A stretch of DNA of 64,000 nucleotides from Planctomycetota bacterium (GTDB lineage: Bacteria > Planctomycetota > UBA1135 > JADKAF01). Positions 16,701 through 25,730 of this stretch are shown here, piece after piece (position 1 is the stretch's first letter; every line of letters starts with the position of its first letter). The stretch covers positions 2,418,001 to 2,482,000 of the forward strand of contig JADKAF010000001.1 of NCBI GenBank assembly GCA_016719295.1, given 5' to 3'. The translations under genes and the position numbers were made by a program. The notes under the pieces are model-generated. The model was not told the origin of the DNA, did no database searches, and saw nothing but the letters and a program-made list of their open reading frames with translations.

Positions 16701-18917
16701 ATGCTCAAGCTCCCGAGCTTCCGCCTTCTTGTCCGTCCGCGCTTCGCGGTGCTCTCCTGCTTCGTCGCGCTCCTTGCGGCGACCGATCTCAGCGCCCAGG
16801 GCAAGCTGGGTGGAGGTTCGGGCCGAAGCTCGGGAGGCGGCGGCTCCGTCGGGGGCAGCTCCGGCGGCGGCGGGAGGAGCTCGGGTTTCTCGCCCGCGCC
16901 GAGCCGGTCCTCCGGCTCGGGCTTCTCTCCCGCCCCGAGTCGGCCTTCCGGCTCGGGCTATACGCCCGCCCCGAGTAGGCCCTCCGGCTCGGGCTATACG
17001 CCCGCCCCGAGTCGACCTTCCAGCTCGGGCTTTTCGACTTCGCCGAGCAGGCCGTCGAGTTCGAGCTCCTCCGGCGGATCCGTGCGCTCCGGCGGCAGCT
17101 CGAGACCTTCGGGCTCCGGTTCGACCGTGGCGCCCCGCAGCGGTGGCGGAAGCGGTGGTGGATCTCAAGTCGGGCGCAGCAACAGCGGCCTGGGCTCTTC
17201 CTCGGCGTCGCGCGGCGGGAGCGTCGGCCAGCCCAGCGGCGCCGCCGGCAGGTCGTCCTCCGGCGTAGGCGCGCTTCCGTCCGGCGGGCGCTTCGGCAGC
17301 TCGACCAGCTCCGGCTCCTCGCTCGGCTCCGGATCCGGCTCGAGCATCGGCGGCAGCAGCGGCCTCGGCAGCACCGCCGCGGATCGGCCGGTGACTCCTC
17401 GCTTCGGTGGAGTCCTAGCACCCCAGCGCCGCGAGCCCTTGGCGAGCCGCTCCCAAGTGGGTGGCGGGTCGTCGCTGGGCGCCGGCACGGGGAACACCAG
17501 TACCAGCACTTCGGCGAGCCGTCTCGGCGGGGGAACTCCGGTGCGCGGCACCGGCTCCACTCTCCGCGCGTCGTCCACGAGCTCCGCGCCCAGCTCGATG
17601 AGCGCGCGACTCGGCGGCTCGAGCGTCAACACCAGCGGATCCGCGAGCGCCCTCCGCTCGTCCTCCTCCGGCGGGCTGGGAGCGGGTTCGCCGCGCTCGA
17701 CCGGCACCGTTCAGCCCAGCCAAGGCCGCTTCGGCACGGGCAGCGCGCTGAAGTCGAAGACGCCGGCGCGCGGCAGCACGACTTCGTCCAGCGGCGCGGG
17801 ATCGCTGGGCGCGAAGTCCACGCGGCCCGGGACCAGCGCTTCGCGAGGAACCATCGGGGGGTCGAAGCTCACGCCGATCGATCCTTCGAGCCCGGTCGGC
17901 AAGGCCGTTCAGCGCGGCGCCTTCGGCGCGGCGAGCAGAGTCGCGCCCGCTTACTACGGGGGCAGCTCCGGCAAGTCGTACGACGACGACGACTGCTACT
18001 ACGGCTACGGCACCTGGTGCCCGACGACCAACTGGTACGGCTACGGCTGCGCCGGCTGGGGCGTCGGCTGGGGCTACGGGCTAGGCTTCGGCATCGGCTG
18101 GTCGAACTGCAACTGGTCGCTGTGGTGGGGTTACTCCAACTACTGCTACTGGGGCTCGCGCTGGTCCCTCGGGATCGGCTGGGGTGGCTGGTGCGGCTGG
18201 GGCGGCTGGTGCGCTCCCGCATACTCCTGCTACTACCCCGCCGTGGTCTATACACCGGTCTACTACGACGCCGTCGAGGAGCCCGCGACCGTTGTCTACG
18301 CCGACCGCGTGATCGTCGAAGAGGCTCCGGCGGCGGCCGCGGCTGCAGAGCCCGTTGCCGAGGAGGGCGCCCCGGCGGCGGCGGATCCCGTGCTCGAGTC
18401 GCGCGCTCGCGAGCTGCATTCGCGCGAGCTCGAGCTCGCGCAGAAGTACGTGAAGCTCGGCGATCTCTACTTCCGCTCGCAGCGCTACGCGGCGGCGACC
18501 GACGCGTACGCTCGCGCGATCGAGCTCGCTCCCGAGGACGCGGCGCTGCATTTCATCCAGAGCGATGCGCAGTTCGCGGCCGGTGAGTTCTCATCGGCCG
18601 CCGGCTCGATCCGTCGCGCCCTCGCCCGCGATCCAGAACTCGCGCGGATGAGCTCGGACAAGACCAAGATCTACGAAGATCCCGCGCTGTTCGCCGCGCA
18701 GCTCGGCCGCCTCGAAGGACACGTTCAGCGCCAGGCGATGGACGGCGATGCCTTCCTCGTGCTCGGTTACAACCTCGCGTTTTCGGGTCGCACCGACGAA
18801 GCGCGCAGCGCGTTCGAGACGGCGCGCCGCCTGCAGCCTTCGGATCCCGCTTCCGCTCTGTTCCTCAACGCGCTGATCGATCGCGAGCTCGAGGCCGCCA
18901 GCGCCGAGCGCAAGTGA
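16701..18917 (+). CDS. Secreted Ser/Gly-rich, Trp/Tyr/Cys-rich protein with C-terminal TPRs
   Basis: This 738-residue protein has four zones. First a signal peptide (VLSCFVALLAATDLSAQG). Then residues about 35-415 are almost only Ser, Gly, Arg, Pro and Thr, with a 12-residue tandem repeat of the form PSRPSGSGYTPA. Then comes a striking 100-residue patch rich in Tyr, Trp, Gly and Cys (for example GWGVGWGYGLGFGIGWSN). Last, 200 residues carry TPR-like helices (KYVKLGDLYFRSQRYAAATD). The middle recalls the YXWG-rich domains of planctomycete and delta-proteobacterial surface proteins. A surface or matrix role is plausible but unproven. A GGAG lies about 9 nt before ATG 16701. Confidence 0.8.
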   Translation: MLKLPSFRLLVRPRFAVLSCFVALLAATDLSAQGKLGGGSGRSSGGGGSVGGSSGGGGRSSGFSPAPSRSSGSGFSPAPSRPSGSGYTPAPSRPSGSGYTPAPSRPSSSGFSTSPSRPSSSSSSGGSVRSGGSSRPSGSGSTVAPRSGGGSGGGSQVGRSNSGLGSSSASRGGSVGQPSGAAGRSSSGVGALPSGGRFGSSTSSGSSLGSGSGSSIGGSSGLGSTAADRPVTPRFGGVLAPQRREPLASRSQVGGGSSLGAGTGNTSTSTSASRLGGGTPVRGTGSTLRASSTSSAPSSMSARLGGSSVNTSGSASALRSSSSGGLGAGSPRSTGTVQPSQGRFGTGSALKSKTPARGSTTSSSGAGSLGAKSTRPGTSASRGTIGGSKLTPIDPSSPVGKAVQRGAFGAASRVAPAYYGGSSGKSYDDDDCYYGYGTWCPTTNWYGYGCAGWGVGWGYGLGFGIGWSNCNWSLWWGYSNYCYWGSRWSLGIGWGGWCGWGGWCAPAYSCYYPAVVYTPVYYDAVEEPATVVYADRVIVEEAPAAAAAAEPVAEEGAPAAADPVLESRARELHSRELELAQKYVKLGDLYFRSQRYAAATDAYARAIELAPEDAALHFIQSDAQFAAGEFSSAAGSIRRALARDPELARMSSDKTKIYEDPALFAAQLGRLEGHVQRQAMDGDAFLVLGYNLAFSGRTDEARSAFETARRLQPSDPASALFLNALIDRELEAASAERK
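16899..17042 (+). repeat. 36-bp tandem repeat within the Ser/Gly-rich protein
   Basis: Four in-frame 36-bp units begin at 16899, 16935, 16971 and 17007 with CCGAGYMGG-like starts; a partial fifth starts at 17043. Each encodes a 12-residue PSRxSGSGxxPA unit. The units differ at several third positions, so the array is not a very recent expansion. Confidence 0.85.
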
Positions 18918-18930
18918 GCGCACCGCGCGC

Positions 18931-19731
18931 TCAGACGTCGAGCGGCGAGAGCGGATGCTCGTCCTGCTCTTCCTCTCGCGGCCAATAGGCCGCATCCGGG
19001 CTCCCGTGCGGATGAGGTGGAACGACGAGCACCGAGAGCGCGAGGAAGAGCAGCAGCCCCGAGGCGAATGCCACCGTGATCCACCAAGGGATCGGGCTCT
19101 GGCCCGCCTCGATGTTCGAGCGCAACCCGGCGAGCAAGCTCTCGCCTTCGCGCGTTCCCGCCGCCACGGGGTGCATCAGGATCTTCAGCCACCAGGCGAG
19201 ATAGACGATCAGGAAGATCGCCAGGTAGTTCCGCAGGAGCCGCGCGCGGAAGGCCTGCCAGAACGTGATCTTGAACGACGGATGGAGCAGATCCTCCGCG
19301 ACGAGCCGCCCCCACCCGCGCTTCGGAGACTGGAGGCGCCTCCGCAGGATCGGGCCGTAGAAGTTCTCCTCGATCATGCGCGCGCGAGAGCGCCACACAT
19401 CGAAGATGCGGAAACGGCGCGCTTCGTAGCCCAGGAAGACGAGGATCAGCAGCATCCCCAGCAACAGGCTGAGATGCGTGTGATAGGCCTCGGCGAAGGC
19501 GAAAGAGAGCATCGCTGCCGTGGAGAAGATGGCCCAGTTCGTCGTCGTGTCGAGACGCAGGCGCCAGAGATTCGCGCGCGAGAGCTCGCCGCGATAGAGA
19601 TGCACGATCGCGGCGATGTACTCGGGCCGCGTGATGGGCGTCGACTCCAGATCGACCGCGCCAGCCTCATCACTCGGTCCCGCGGGGCGCTCCTCGGCCT
19701 GAGGCTTCGTCCCGCGAGGCTGTGCGCTCAC
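18931..19731 (-). CDS. DUF2270 integral membrane protein
   Basis: A 266-residue membrane protein. Family features are the HLYRGELSRANLWRLRLD helix, TTTNWAIFSTAAMLSFAFAE, the paired helix LLLGMLLILVFLGYEARRFR and the IFDVWRSRARMIEENFYGP segment. Two more hydrophobic helices lie near the C-terminus (NYLAIFLIVYLAWWLKILM and a second one). The function of DUF2270 is unknown. GTG 19731 overlaps the stop of the lipoprotein gene by four bases, making this the last gene of a three-gene coupled operon with PpiC. Confidence 0.85.
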   Translation of the reverse strand: MSAQPRGTKPQAEERPAGPSDEAGAVDLESTPITRPEYIAAIVHLYRGELSRANLWRLRLDTTTNWAIFSTAAMLSFAFAEAYHTHLSLLLGMLLILVFLGYEARRFRIFDVWRSRARMIEENFYGPILRRRLQSPKRGWGRLVAEDLLHPSFKITFWQAFRARLLRNYLAIFLIVYLAWWLKILMHPVAAGTREGESLLAGLRSNIEAGQSPIPWWITVAFASGLLLFLALSVLVVPPHPHGSPDAAYWPREEEQDEHPLSPLDV

Positions 19732-20189
19732 GGGGCGCCGCTCCCACCGACGTTCTCCTTCTCCTCGTTGGCGGAGGGCTCGTCCGCCGAGGGCGAAGGA
19801 AAGGCAGGAGGCGTCGCGGAGGGATCCGCGCTCGAGGGTTCTCCCGGAGGCGGCAGGCCGTACTCGGCGCGCACTTCCGCGCCGCAATAGCCGATCAGCC
19901 CGTTCAGCCAGTTGATGGGCCAGATGAAGTTCGGCCATTCCTCGATCTCGGCGTTGCGCACGTCGGAGAGGCGCGCGCTGCCGACCAGATCGAGGGCCCG
20001 CTCGCGTGGCGAGAGCGGGATGGTCACCGTGATGATGTTGAACGACCAGGCGTATCCGATCACGACGCCTTCGTGAGCGTTGCGCGGCTCGATCGTGAGG
20101 CTCGTGCACGAAGCGGCACCGAGCGCGATACCCGACGAGAGCGCCACGGCGCGAAGGAAGGGTGCGTTGCGTCGGTCGCGGAAGCTCAT
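19728..20189 (-). CDS. Small lipoprotein of unknown function
   Basis: A 153-residue exported protein. ATG 20189 is followed by a basic N-terminus and SSGIALGAASC, a lipobox. The middle (WPNFIWPINWLNGLIGYCG) is aromatic and could touch the membrane; the C-terminal 50 residues are a Pro/Ser/Glu-rich tail. I do not recognise a family. It overlaps the PpiC gene upstream (ATGA) and the DUF2270 gene downstream (GTGA). Confidence 0.75.
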   Translation of the reverse strand: MSFRDRRNAPFLRAVALSSGIALGAASCTSLTIEPRNAHEGVVIGYAWSFNIITVTIPLSPRERALDLVGSARLSDVRNAEIEEWPNFIWPINWLNGLIGYCGAEVRAEYGLPPPGEPSSADPSATPPAFPSPSADEPSANEEKENVGGSGAP

Positions 20190-21208
20190 CGTTCGTCGAT
20201 GCGGAGTTTCTGTCGGCGCTCGAGGATCAACCGCCGCGCCCGCTCGCGCCGCAGGTCCTCGGAAACGAGCGTCTCGATCTTCGCGAGCGGAGGGCTGGGC
20301 CGCGCACGTCGTTCGTGCACGAGGAATATAAAGACCCCACGTCGCGTTGGCACGGGAGCGCTCAGGTTTCCGGAGGGCGTGTCGAACAGCGCCGCCGTGG
20401 CTTCCTCGGGCAGCGGCGAGGAAGTGTAGCTCAGCCAATCCATGGCTCCGCCCTTCGGGGCAGTGCTCGCGTGTTCGCTGCGCCGCCTCGCGAGATCGGC
20501 GAAGTCGGCGCCCGCTACGAGCTCCTGGTGCAACGCTTGCGCGCGCTTCGACACTTCGGCACGCCCCGCCGCATCCAGGCGCGCGCCCGAGGCGGGCTCG
20601 CGATAGGAGAGGAAGAGCATCGAAGCGTTGATGCCGCCGTCCCAGCGCAGCGGGAACTCGGCGTAGTGACGCAGCACATCGCCATGCGTCGGCGCCTCGA
20701 TCTGGAGCTCGGCGAGCCGGCGATCGAGGAGCGCAAAGCCCTCGTTGGTGAGATAGCGGCGGAGCTCGTGCTCAGCCCAGGCCTCCGCCGTGACACCGGG
20801 CGGGAACGGCGCCGGTGCGCCGGAACGCGCGGCCCCCGCGACGCGCTGCTCGACGCGCTGGGCGATGATCTCCTGCGCATCGGCGATCGCCTGCTCGCGA
20901 GCGGAACGCAGCTGGTCCGCGGAGAGCCCGCCGCTCAAGGCCCGGTAATCGAGGTAGCCCTGGATCCAATGCTCGACCTGCTCCGAGCCGCGCAGCGTCG
21001 AGCCGTACTGGCTGTCGAAGTGGCGCGAGGCGTCGGGGAGGAAGAGCTGCTCGAGCGACTGCACCATCTCGCCGAGGGTGATCGCGACGCCGCCCTCGAA
21101 GCCGATGATCTGCGAGCGCCAGGCCGGCGGCGGCCCCGAGGGCTCCTGCCCGCGGACCCCTGCGAGCCACGCCAAGGCGGCCGAGCCGACCAGCAAAAAT
21201 GTCCGCAT
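20186..21208 (-). CDS. PpiC-type (parvulin) peptidyl-prolyl isomerase, exported
   Basis: A 340-residue protein with a signal peptide (LLVGSAALAWLAGVRGQE), a long helical chaperone-like N-domain, and a C-terminal parvulin domain. The parvulin marks are ALHQELVAGADFADLARRRS, the AMDWLSYTSSPLPEEATAAL segment and GVFIFLVHERR. This matches SurA/PrsA-style periplasmic folding factors. It is the first gene of a coupled operon and may assist the lipoprotein or envelope proteins in general. ATG 21208 is selected by the signal peptide. It diverges from the galactokinase-like gene. Confidence 0.88.
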   Translation of the reverse strand: MRTFLLVGSAALAWLAGVRGQEPSGPPPAWRSQIIGFEGGVAITLGEMVQSLEQLFLPDASRHFDSQYGSTLRGSEQVEHWIQGYLDYRALSGGLSADQLRSAREQAIADAQEIIAQRVEQRVAGAARSGAPAPFPPGVTAEAWAEHELRRYLTNEGFALLDRRLAELQIEAPTHGDVLRHYAEFPLRWDGGINASMLFLSYREPASGARLDAAGRAEVSKRAQALHQELVAGADFADLARRRSEHASTAPKGGAMDWLSYTSSPLPEEATAALFDTPSGNLSAPVPTRRGVFIFLVHERRARPSPPLAKIETLVSEDLRRERARRLILERRQKLRIDER

Positions 21209-21319
21209 GCCTCGCCCCACGTTCTCCTGGAACCACAGCCGATGAAGGACCTGCGGAACGCGTCCGCACCAGAGAGAAGGACGCGCGCCGCCCCATGGTA
21301 ACTGCCGAGCCGTGTTTTC

Positions 21320-22507
21320 ATGCCGTTCACGCTGCCGCCGCTGATCGAGACCCTGCGCCGACGGCTGGCGTCGAATGACGTCAGCGCGGATCGCGCGGTC
21401 CGCACATTCTTCGCGCCCGGCCGCGTAAACCTGCTCGGCGCGCACCAGGACTACAACGGGGGCTTCGTGCTCCCCTGCGCCATCGATCGAGGCACCTACG
21501 TCGCGGCCCGAGCGCGGGAGGACTCCAAGCTCCTGCTCCGCTCCTTGGACCAGGGCCCGGCGCTCGAGCTCGATACGCGCGCCCTCCCTGCCGAGGCCGC
21601 AGAGCGCTTCGGCTGGGGCAACTATGCGATCGGCGTCTTGAAAGCGATCCGCGACGACGGCATCGAGCTGCGCGGCATGGAGCTAGTGATCGGCGGTGAT
21701 CTGCCGATCGGAGCCGGGCTATCGAGCAGCGCGTCGCTGGGGCTCGCATGCGCGCTGGCCGCGTGCGGCATCGCCGAGCAGGCGATGCCCCGCAAGCGCT
21801 TGGCGGCATGCGTGCGCCGCGGAGAGAACGAGTTCGTCGGCGTCCGTTGCGGGATCCTGGATCCCTATGCCTGCACCTTGGCACGCGCAGGTCATGCGCT
21901 GTTCATCGATTGCCTCGAGGACATCATCGAGCACGTGCCCTTCCCCGCGGCGTCGATCTCGATCGCGGTCTGTGACACGGGGTTGCGGCGGAGCCTCACC
22001 GACGGCCGCTTCAACCAGCGCGTCGGCGAGTGTCGCGAAGCGCTGGAGCGCTTGCGTCAACGCTGGCCCGAGCTGCGCGCGCTGCGCGACGTGGATGCTC
22101 GCATCCTCGATCAAGGCGGCGACCTGCTGAGGCCCGAGCTCCAGAGGCGCGTGCGCCACGTCAGCGAGGAGACGCCGCGCTGCCAGCGCGGCGCCGCAGC
22201 GCTGCGCGCCGGCGACATCGCGGCCCTCGGCGCGGCGATCCAAGCGTCGCACGAGAGCTGCCGACGCTGGTACGAGATCTCCTGCCCCGAGCTCGATTGG
22301 ATCGCCGAGCGCGGTAGCGAGCTACCCTATGTTCTCGGGACGCGGCTCACGGGGGCCGGCTTCGGCGGCTGCACCGTGGCCTTGCTGCGCGCCGGCACCG
22401 AGATGGAGTACCGCGAGGCGATCGAGGGCCCCTACGCCGCGCGCTTCCAGCGCCGCGCGACGGTGCACCTCTTCAGCGCCGGAGCCGGAGCTCGCGAGCT
22501 CGAATAG
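21320..22507 (+). CDS. galK: GHMP-family sugar kinase, galactokinase-like
   Basis: A 395-residue GHMP kinase with the three family motifs: motif 1 GRVNLLGAHQDYNGG, the phosphate loop LPIGAGLSSSASLGLACA, and motif 3 LTGAGFGGCTVALL. The catalytic-Asp region reads CGILDPYACTLARAGHAL. Galactokinases usually have GEHTDYNGG in motif 1, where the Glu and the following residues contact galactose; here these are Ala and Gln. The fold is clear, but the sugar may differ from galactose. No galT, galE or transporter is adjacent. It is a single-gene unit divergent from the PpiC operon. Confidence 0.85.
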   Translation: MPFTLPPLIETLRRRLASNDVSADRAVRTFFAPGRVNLLGAHQDYNGGFVLPCAIDRGTYVAARAREDSKLLLRSLDQGPALELDTRALPAEAAERFGWGNYAIGVLKAIRDDGIELRGMELVIGGDLPIGAGLSSSASLGLACALAACGIAEQAMPRKRLAACVRRGENEFVGVRCGILDPYACTLARAGHALFIDCLEDIIEHVPFPAASISIAVCDTGLRRSLTDGRFNQRVGECREALERLRQRWPELRALRDVDARILDQGGDLLRPELQRRVRHVSEETPRCQRGAAALRAGDIAALGAAIQASHESCRRWYEISCPELDWIAERGSELPYVLGTRLTGAGFGGCTVALLRAGTEMEYREAIEGPYAARFQRRATVHLFSAGAGARELE

Positions 22508-22537
22508 CCAGCTGCAGACCGAGCGCGCGATCGCCGG

Positions 22538-23350
22538 TCAGCGCGCCTCGTCCAGCCGCTCGTCCCATGGCTTCCAGCGCACGACGAGATCGCGTCGGCG
22601 GAGCGCATCGCGAAGCCCGGGCCGCTGCGTGGCAATGAACTCGAGGAGGCCTTCGCGGCTCGAGCCGAACACGTCGCGGTAGCGATCGAAGAGGCGCGAG
22701 AGCTCGAGGACGCCGTCGCTCGGATCCAGCTCATTGCGCGAGGAGTCCATGAGGAACTCGCGGGTGCGGCGACGCAGCTCGGCGTCGAGGCCTGCGGCCT
22801 TCAGCGGCTCGCGACCGGCGTCCGGGCCGCTGCGCGAGCCCGTGCGCAGGGCGAAGAGGATGCGCGGATCGCCGCCATCGAGCAGCTTGCGCTCGCGGAT
22901 CGCCGCCAAGCTGAGGGGCTCGGCTCCGACGTGGAGGAGAACGCGCCGATCGATCGCCGGGAAACGCCGCGTGGAGACGAGCGGGTGCCAGAGCGAGACG
23001 GCGCGGAGGAAGAGCGCGTTGTATGCGTTGATCCAGAACGCGGTGCGCTGCTCCGGCGTGAGAGCCGCGACGTCGGTCGCGGCGACTTGGTCGAGATACT
23101 CCTCGACCGCGCCCGGCTCGATGGCGATCCCGGCATAGTCGACGCGCCCATCGATGCGCACGAAGCGCGCATACACATGGCGCAAGATGCGGTCGTCGGG
23201 CGGCGCGGTGCGGCTCGGCTCCACGGGCTCGTTCAGGCGAACCGGAGCTTCTCTGCAGCCGAGGAGGAACGCCACGGAGAGGGCTGGAATCAGCAGGCGC
23301 ACCCGGCGCTCGGGAGCTGATTTACGCCTCGCCGGGAGGGAAGCGTTCAT
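22538..23350 (-). CDS. DUF547-family lipoprotein
   Basis: A 270-residue protein. From ATG 23350 it has a basic leader and a lipobox (IPALSVAFLLGC). The DUF547 core is visible: DYAGIAIEPGAVEEYLDQV, ALTPEQRTAFWINAYNALFL, and later the pattern PRILFALRTGSRSGP. DUF547 proteins are widespread exported proteins of unknown activity with papain-like features proposed for some. It diverges from the GNAT gene with about 40 nt between starts. Confidence 0.85.
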   Translation of the reverse strand: MNASLPARRKSAPERRVRLLIPALSVAFLLGCREAPVRLNEPVEPSRTAPPDDRILRHVYARFVRIDGRVDYAGIAIEPGAVEEYLDQVAATDVAALTPEQRTAFWINAYNALFLRAVSLWHPLVSTRRFPAIDRRVLLHVGAEPLSLAAIRERKLLDGGDPRILFALRTGSRSGPDAGREPLKAAGLDAELRRRTREFLMDSSRNELDPSDGVLELSRLFDRYRDVFGSSREGLLEFIATQRPGLRDALRRRDLVVRWKPWDERLDEAR

Positions 23351-23390
23351 AGTACGTTCATGCCTTCCGAGCTCGGTACCACCTGGATCC

Positions 23391-24611
23391 GTGAACGCCG
23401 CGCCCACGATACGCCTCGCGCGCCCCGAAGACGAAGGCAAAGTGACCCGGTTGCTCGACGAGGCCTTCGCCTCGCCAGGCCGCGAGTCGCTGCTGTGGTC
23501 GATGCTCCGGCAGGAGTATCCCGAATACGATCCGTCGCTCGCCTTCGTGGCCGAGCGCTCGGAGCAGGAGCTCGAGGCCTTCCTGCTCGTGCATCCGCGC
23601 ACGCTGTGGATCCGCGGAGTCGAGGTCCCCTGCGGCGTGCTGAGTCCGTTCGCCGTCGCGCCGCGCGCTCGCGGTGAGGGCATCGGCGCCCGCATGGTGC
23701 AGAGCGCGCTCGCCGCGTGCGCCGGGCGCTTCGATCTCGTCGTGATGCTGGGCGAGCCGCGCTACTTCGGTCGCTTCGGATTCAGCCGCGCGTTCGGCCA
23801 GTCGCGTGTGCGCGCGCGCTTGCCGAAGGACCTGGCCACGCTCGCAGGCGAAGGCTGGAGAGCGATCGGCGGCGCGGACCTGCAGACGTGCCGGGATCTC
23901 TACGAGCGTTCCTACGCCGGCGTGTCGGGAACCGAGCGTCGCACGCTCGCGGCCGTCGACTGGGATAGCCGCGCGCAGCGCACGCACACTCTCGTCCGCG
24001 AGCGCGATGGCAAGGTCGGCGCTTATGCGCGCTTCCACATCGGCACCTCGATCACGGTGGCGGAGTGCGGCGCGCAACGCCCGGAGGACACGGAGTCGCT
24101 GCTCGGCTTCGTCGCGCGACTCGCGCTCGAGCATGCGCGCGAGAGCTGCGAGGTGCTGGTGCCGCGGCGACATCCGCTCGTGCGCTCGCTGCTGCGCGCC
24201 GGTGGAGAGCTCGCGGCGCACGACATGACCGGAGCCGTCCTCGCGTGGTGCCCCTCGCCTCAGCGCCTGCTGGCGCGGGTTCTCTCGGGCGAGCCGGCGC
24301 TCGCGGCGCACACGCGCCAGAGCTGGGAGGCCTTCGATCTCGAGCTCCCCGGGGGAAGCTGCCGCGTCGAGCCGACGCTACGCGGGCCGCGCGTGGTGGA
24401 GAGCGCCACACCCGCGCTCACTTCCATCGCGTTGCGCGCGGATCGCGTCGTGGGCTGGCTGACGGGTCTCGAGCCGCTGCGGGAAGCGCTCGCGAACGCG
24501 GGGGATGACGCGAGCTGCGAAGGCGCTCCCTTCCGCGCGCTCGACCGCCTGCTCCCCGAGCTCGAGAGCTTCTGGTCCTGGTCGCCGCTCTACGACGTCG
24601 TCGGCTGGTAG
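23391..24611 (+). CDS. GNAT N-acetyltransferase with C-terminal SCP2-like domain (Eis-like)
   Basis: A 406-residue protein from GTG 23391. Residues 1-150 form a GNAT domain with the acetyl-CoA loop VAPRARGEGIGARMVQSAL and the GEPRYFGRFGFSRAF strand. A second GNAT-like half follows, and the last 110 residues resemble the SCP2-like domain of the Eis group. Eis proteins are multi-site acetyltransferases acting on aminoglycosides or lysines, but most distant members have unknown substrates. The 3' end overlaps the convergent desaturase gene by 22 bp. Confidence 0.82.
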   Translation: MNAAPTIRLARPEDEGKVTRLLDEAFASPGRESLLWSMLRQEYPEYDPSLAFVAERSEQELEAFLLVHPRTLWIRGVEVPCGVLSPFAVAPRARGEGIGARMVQSALAACAGRFDLVVMLGEPRYFGRFGFSRAFGQSRVRARLPKDLATLAGEGWRAIGGADLQTCRDLYERSYAGVSGTERRTLAAVDWDSRAQRTHTLVRERDGKVGAYARFHIGTSITVAECGAQRPEDTESLLGFVARLALEHARESCEVLVPRRHPLVRSLLRAGGELAAHDMTGAVLAWCPSPQRLLARVLSGEPALAAHTRQSWEAFDLELPGGSCRVEPTLRGPRVVESATPALTSIALRADRVVGWLTGLEPLREALANAGDDASCEGAPFRALDRLLPELESFWSWSPLYDVVGW

Positions 24612-25573
24612 CTCGAGCCGTCGTTCCAGTTCGTGTGCGGCGCGCGGTTCTTCACGAACCACTGCCAGAGGATCCAGGAGTAGGTGCAGGCGCGCAGACC
24701 GCGCTGCGCATAGAAGCCCTGCAGCGCGAAGTGCAGGCGCCGCAGGTTGTAGAAGGGCACGCGCGGGAAGTAGTGGTGCTCGATGTGGTAGTTCGAGAAG
24801 CAGAAGGCGAAGTCCCAGAAGCGGTTCGCCTTCATCAGCGTGCTCCACTTCGCCGGGTCCTTCGGATCGACGAAGTAGTGCTGACCCAAGCGGTTCAGCG
24901 TGAACGCGATCGGGAAGACCAGCAGGAACGGCGTCACGTAGACCTTGAACATCGTCCAGGGGCCCGCGGCCGCCCAGATCGAGCCCGCCACGCCCAGGTG
25001 CAGCGCGATCGTGAGCAGGCGCTCTCCGCGGATCTTGTGGCGCAGCTCCGCGGGGTAGCTCGCCATCTCGCGCCGCGCCGCGCGGAAATAGAGCGGGATC
25101 AGGAAGGGCGTGCAGTAGAGCGCCTTGTACCAGCGCGCGTTGATCTTCGGAGAGAGGTAGTGGCGCTTGGGATCGTCCTCGGGTGAGCCCAGCTCCTGAT
25201 GATGATCCATGTGCCAGCGCTCGAACTGGCTCGCGGAGATCCCGCTCGGCACGGCGTAGAGCATCCCGAGGAGGCGATGCACCAGCGACGACGGGCTGCG
25301 GTGCACGCAGTGATGCACGACCTCGTGCAGGAACACCGTGAAGTTGAAGACCGTGAAGCCGGCCAAGAACGCGCCGGGGATCCAGAGCCAGGGCTGGTCG
25401 AAGGACGCCGCGAGCCAGAAGCCGAGCGCGAGCAAGACGTACTGCCGCCCGAGCAGGAGGTAGTGCCTCCAGGGTTTCACGACGTGGAGCTCCTTCAGGA
25501 GCTCGTGGCCGACGGCGTCCTGCACTTCCTTGCGCAGGCAGCCGATCGCGTTCGGGTAGAAGTTCGACTTCAT
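24590..25573 (-). CDS. Membrane fatty acid desaturase
   Basis: A 327-residue integral membrane di-iron enzyme. All three histidine boxes are present: HEVVHH (83-88), HMDHH (121-125) and HIEHH (263-267). Hydrophobic helices separate the first two boxes from the third. The group introduces double bonds or hydroxyl groups in fatty acyl chains or carotenoid-like substrates. Regiospecificity cannot be read. It is a monocistronic-looking gene; upstream lie a GC hairpin and then the sensor kinase 3' end. Confidence 0.92.
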   Translation of the reverse strand: MKSNFYPNAIGCLRKEVQDAVGHELLKELHVVKPWRHYLLLGRQYVLLALGFWLAASFDQPWLWIPGAFLAGFTVFNFTVFLHEVVHHCVHRSPSSLVHRLLGMLYAVPSGISASQFERWHMDHHQELGSPEDDPKRHYLSPKINARWYKALYCTPFLIPLYFRAARREMASYPAELRHKIRGERLLTIALHLGVAGSIWAAAGPWTMFKVYVTPFLLVFPIAFTLNRLGQHYFVDPKDPAKWSTLMKANRFWDFAFCFSNYHIEHHYFPRVPFYNLRRLHFALQGFYAQRGLRACTYSWILWQWFVKNRAPHTNWNDGSSYQPTTS

Positions 25574-25709
25574 GAGACTTGCGAGCGCGCGACCACGAGG
25601 TGCGCGCCGAGGGTGCCCTTCACACCTATCTACCCTCGAGTCGGCCGTCGCGCGGCGCGGCCCGAAGAAGATTCCGGGTCGGCGGCCGCGGGCCGCCAGG
25701 ACGGAGCCT

Positions 25710-25730
25710 AAGCCCCACTCGGGGGGGCTT
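25710..25730. terminator. Hairpin at the 3' end of the sensor kinase gene
   Basis: AAGCCCC (25710-25716) and GGGGCTT (25724-25730) form a 7-bp stem with a 7-nt loop that touches the kinase stop codon. No T-run follows on the minus strand, so intrinsic termination is only possible. Confidence 0.4.
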
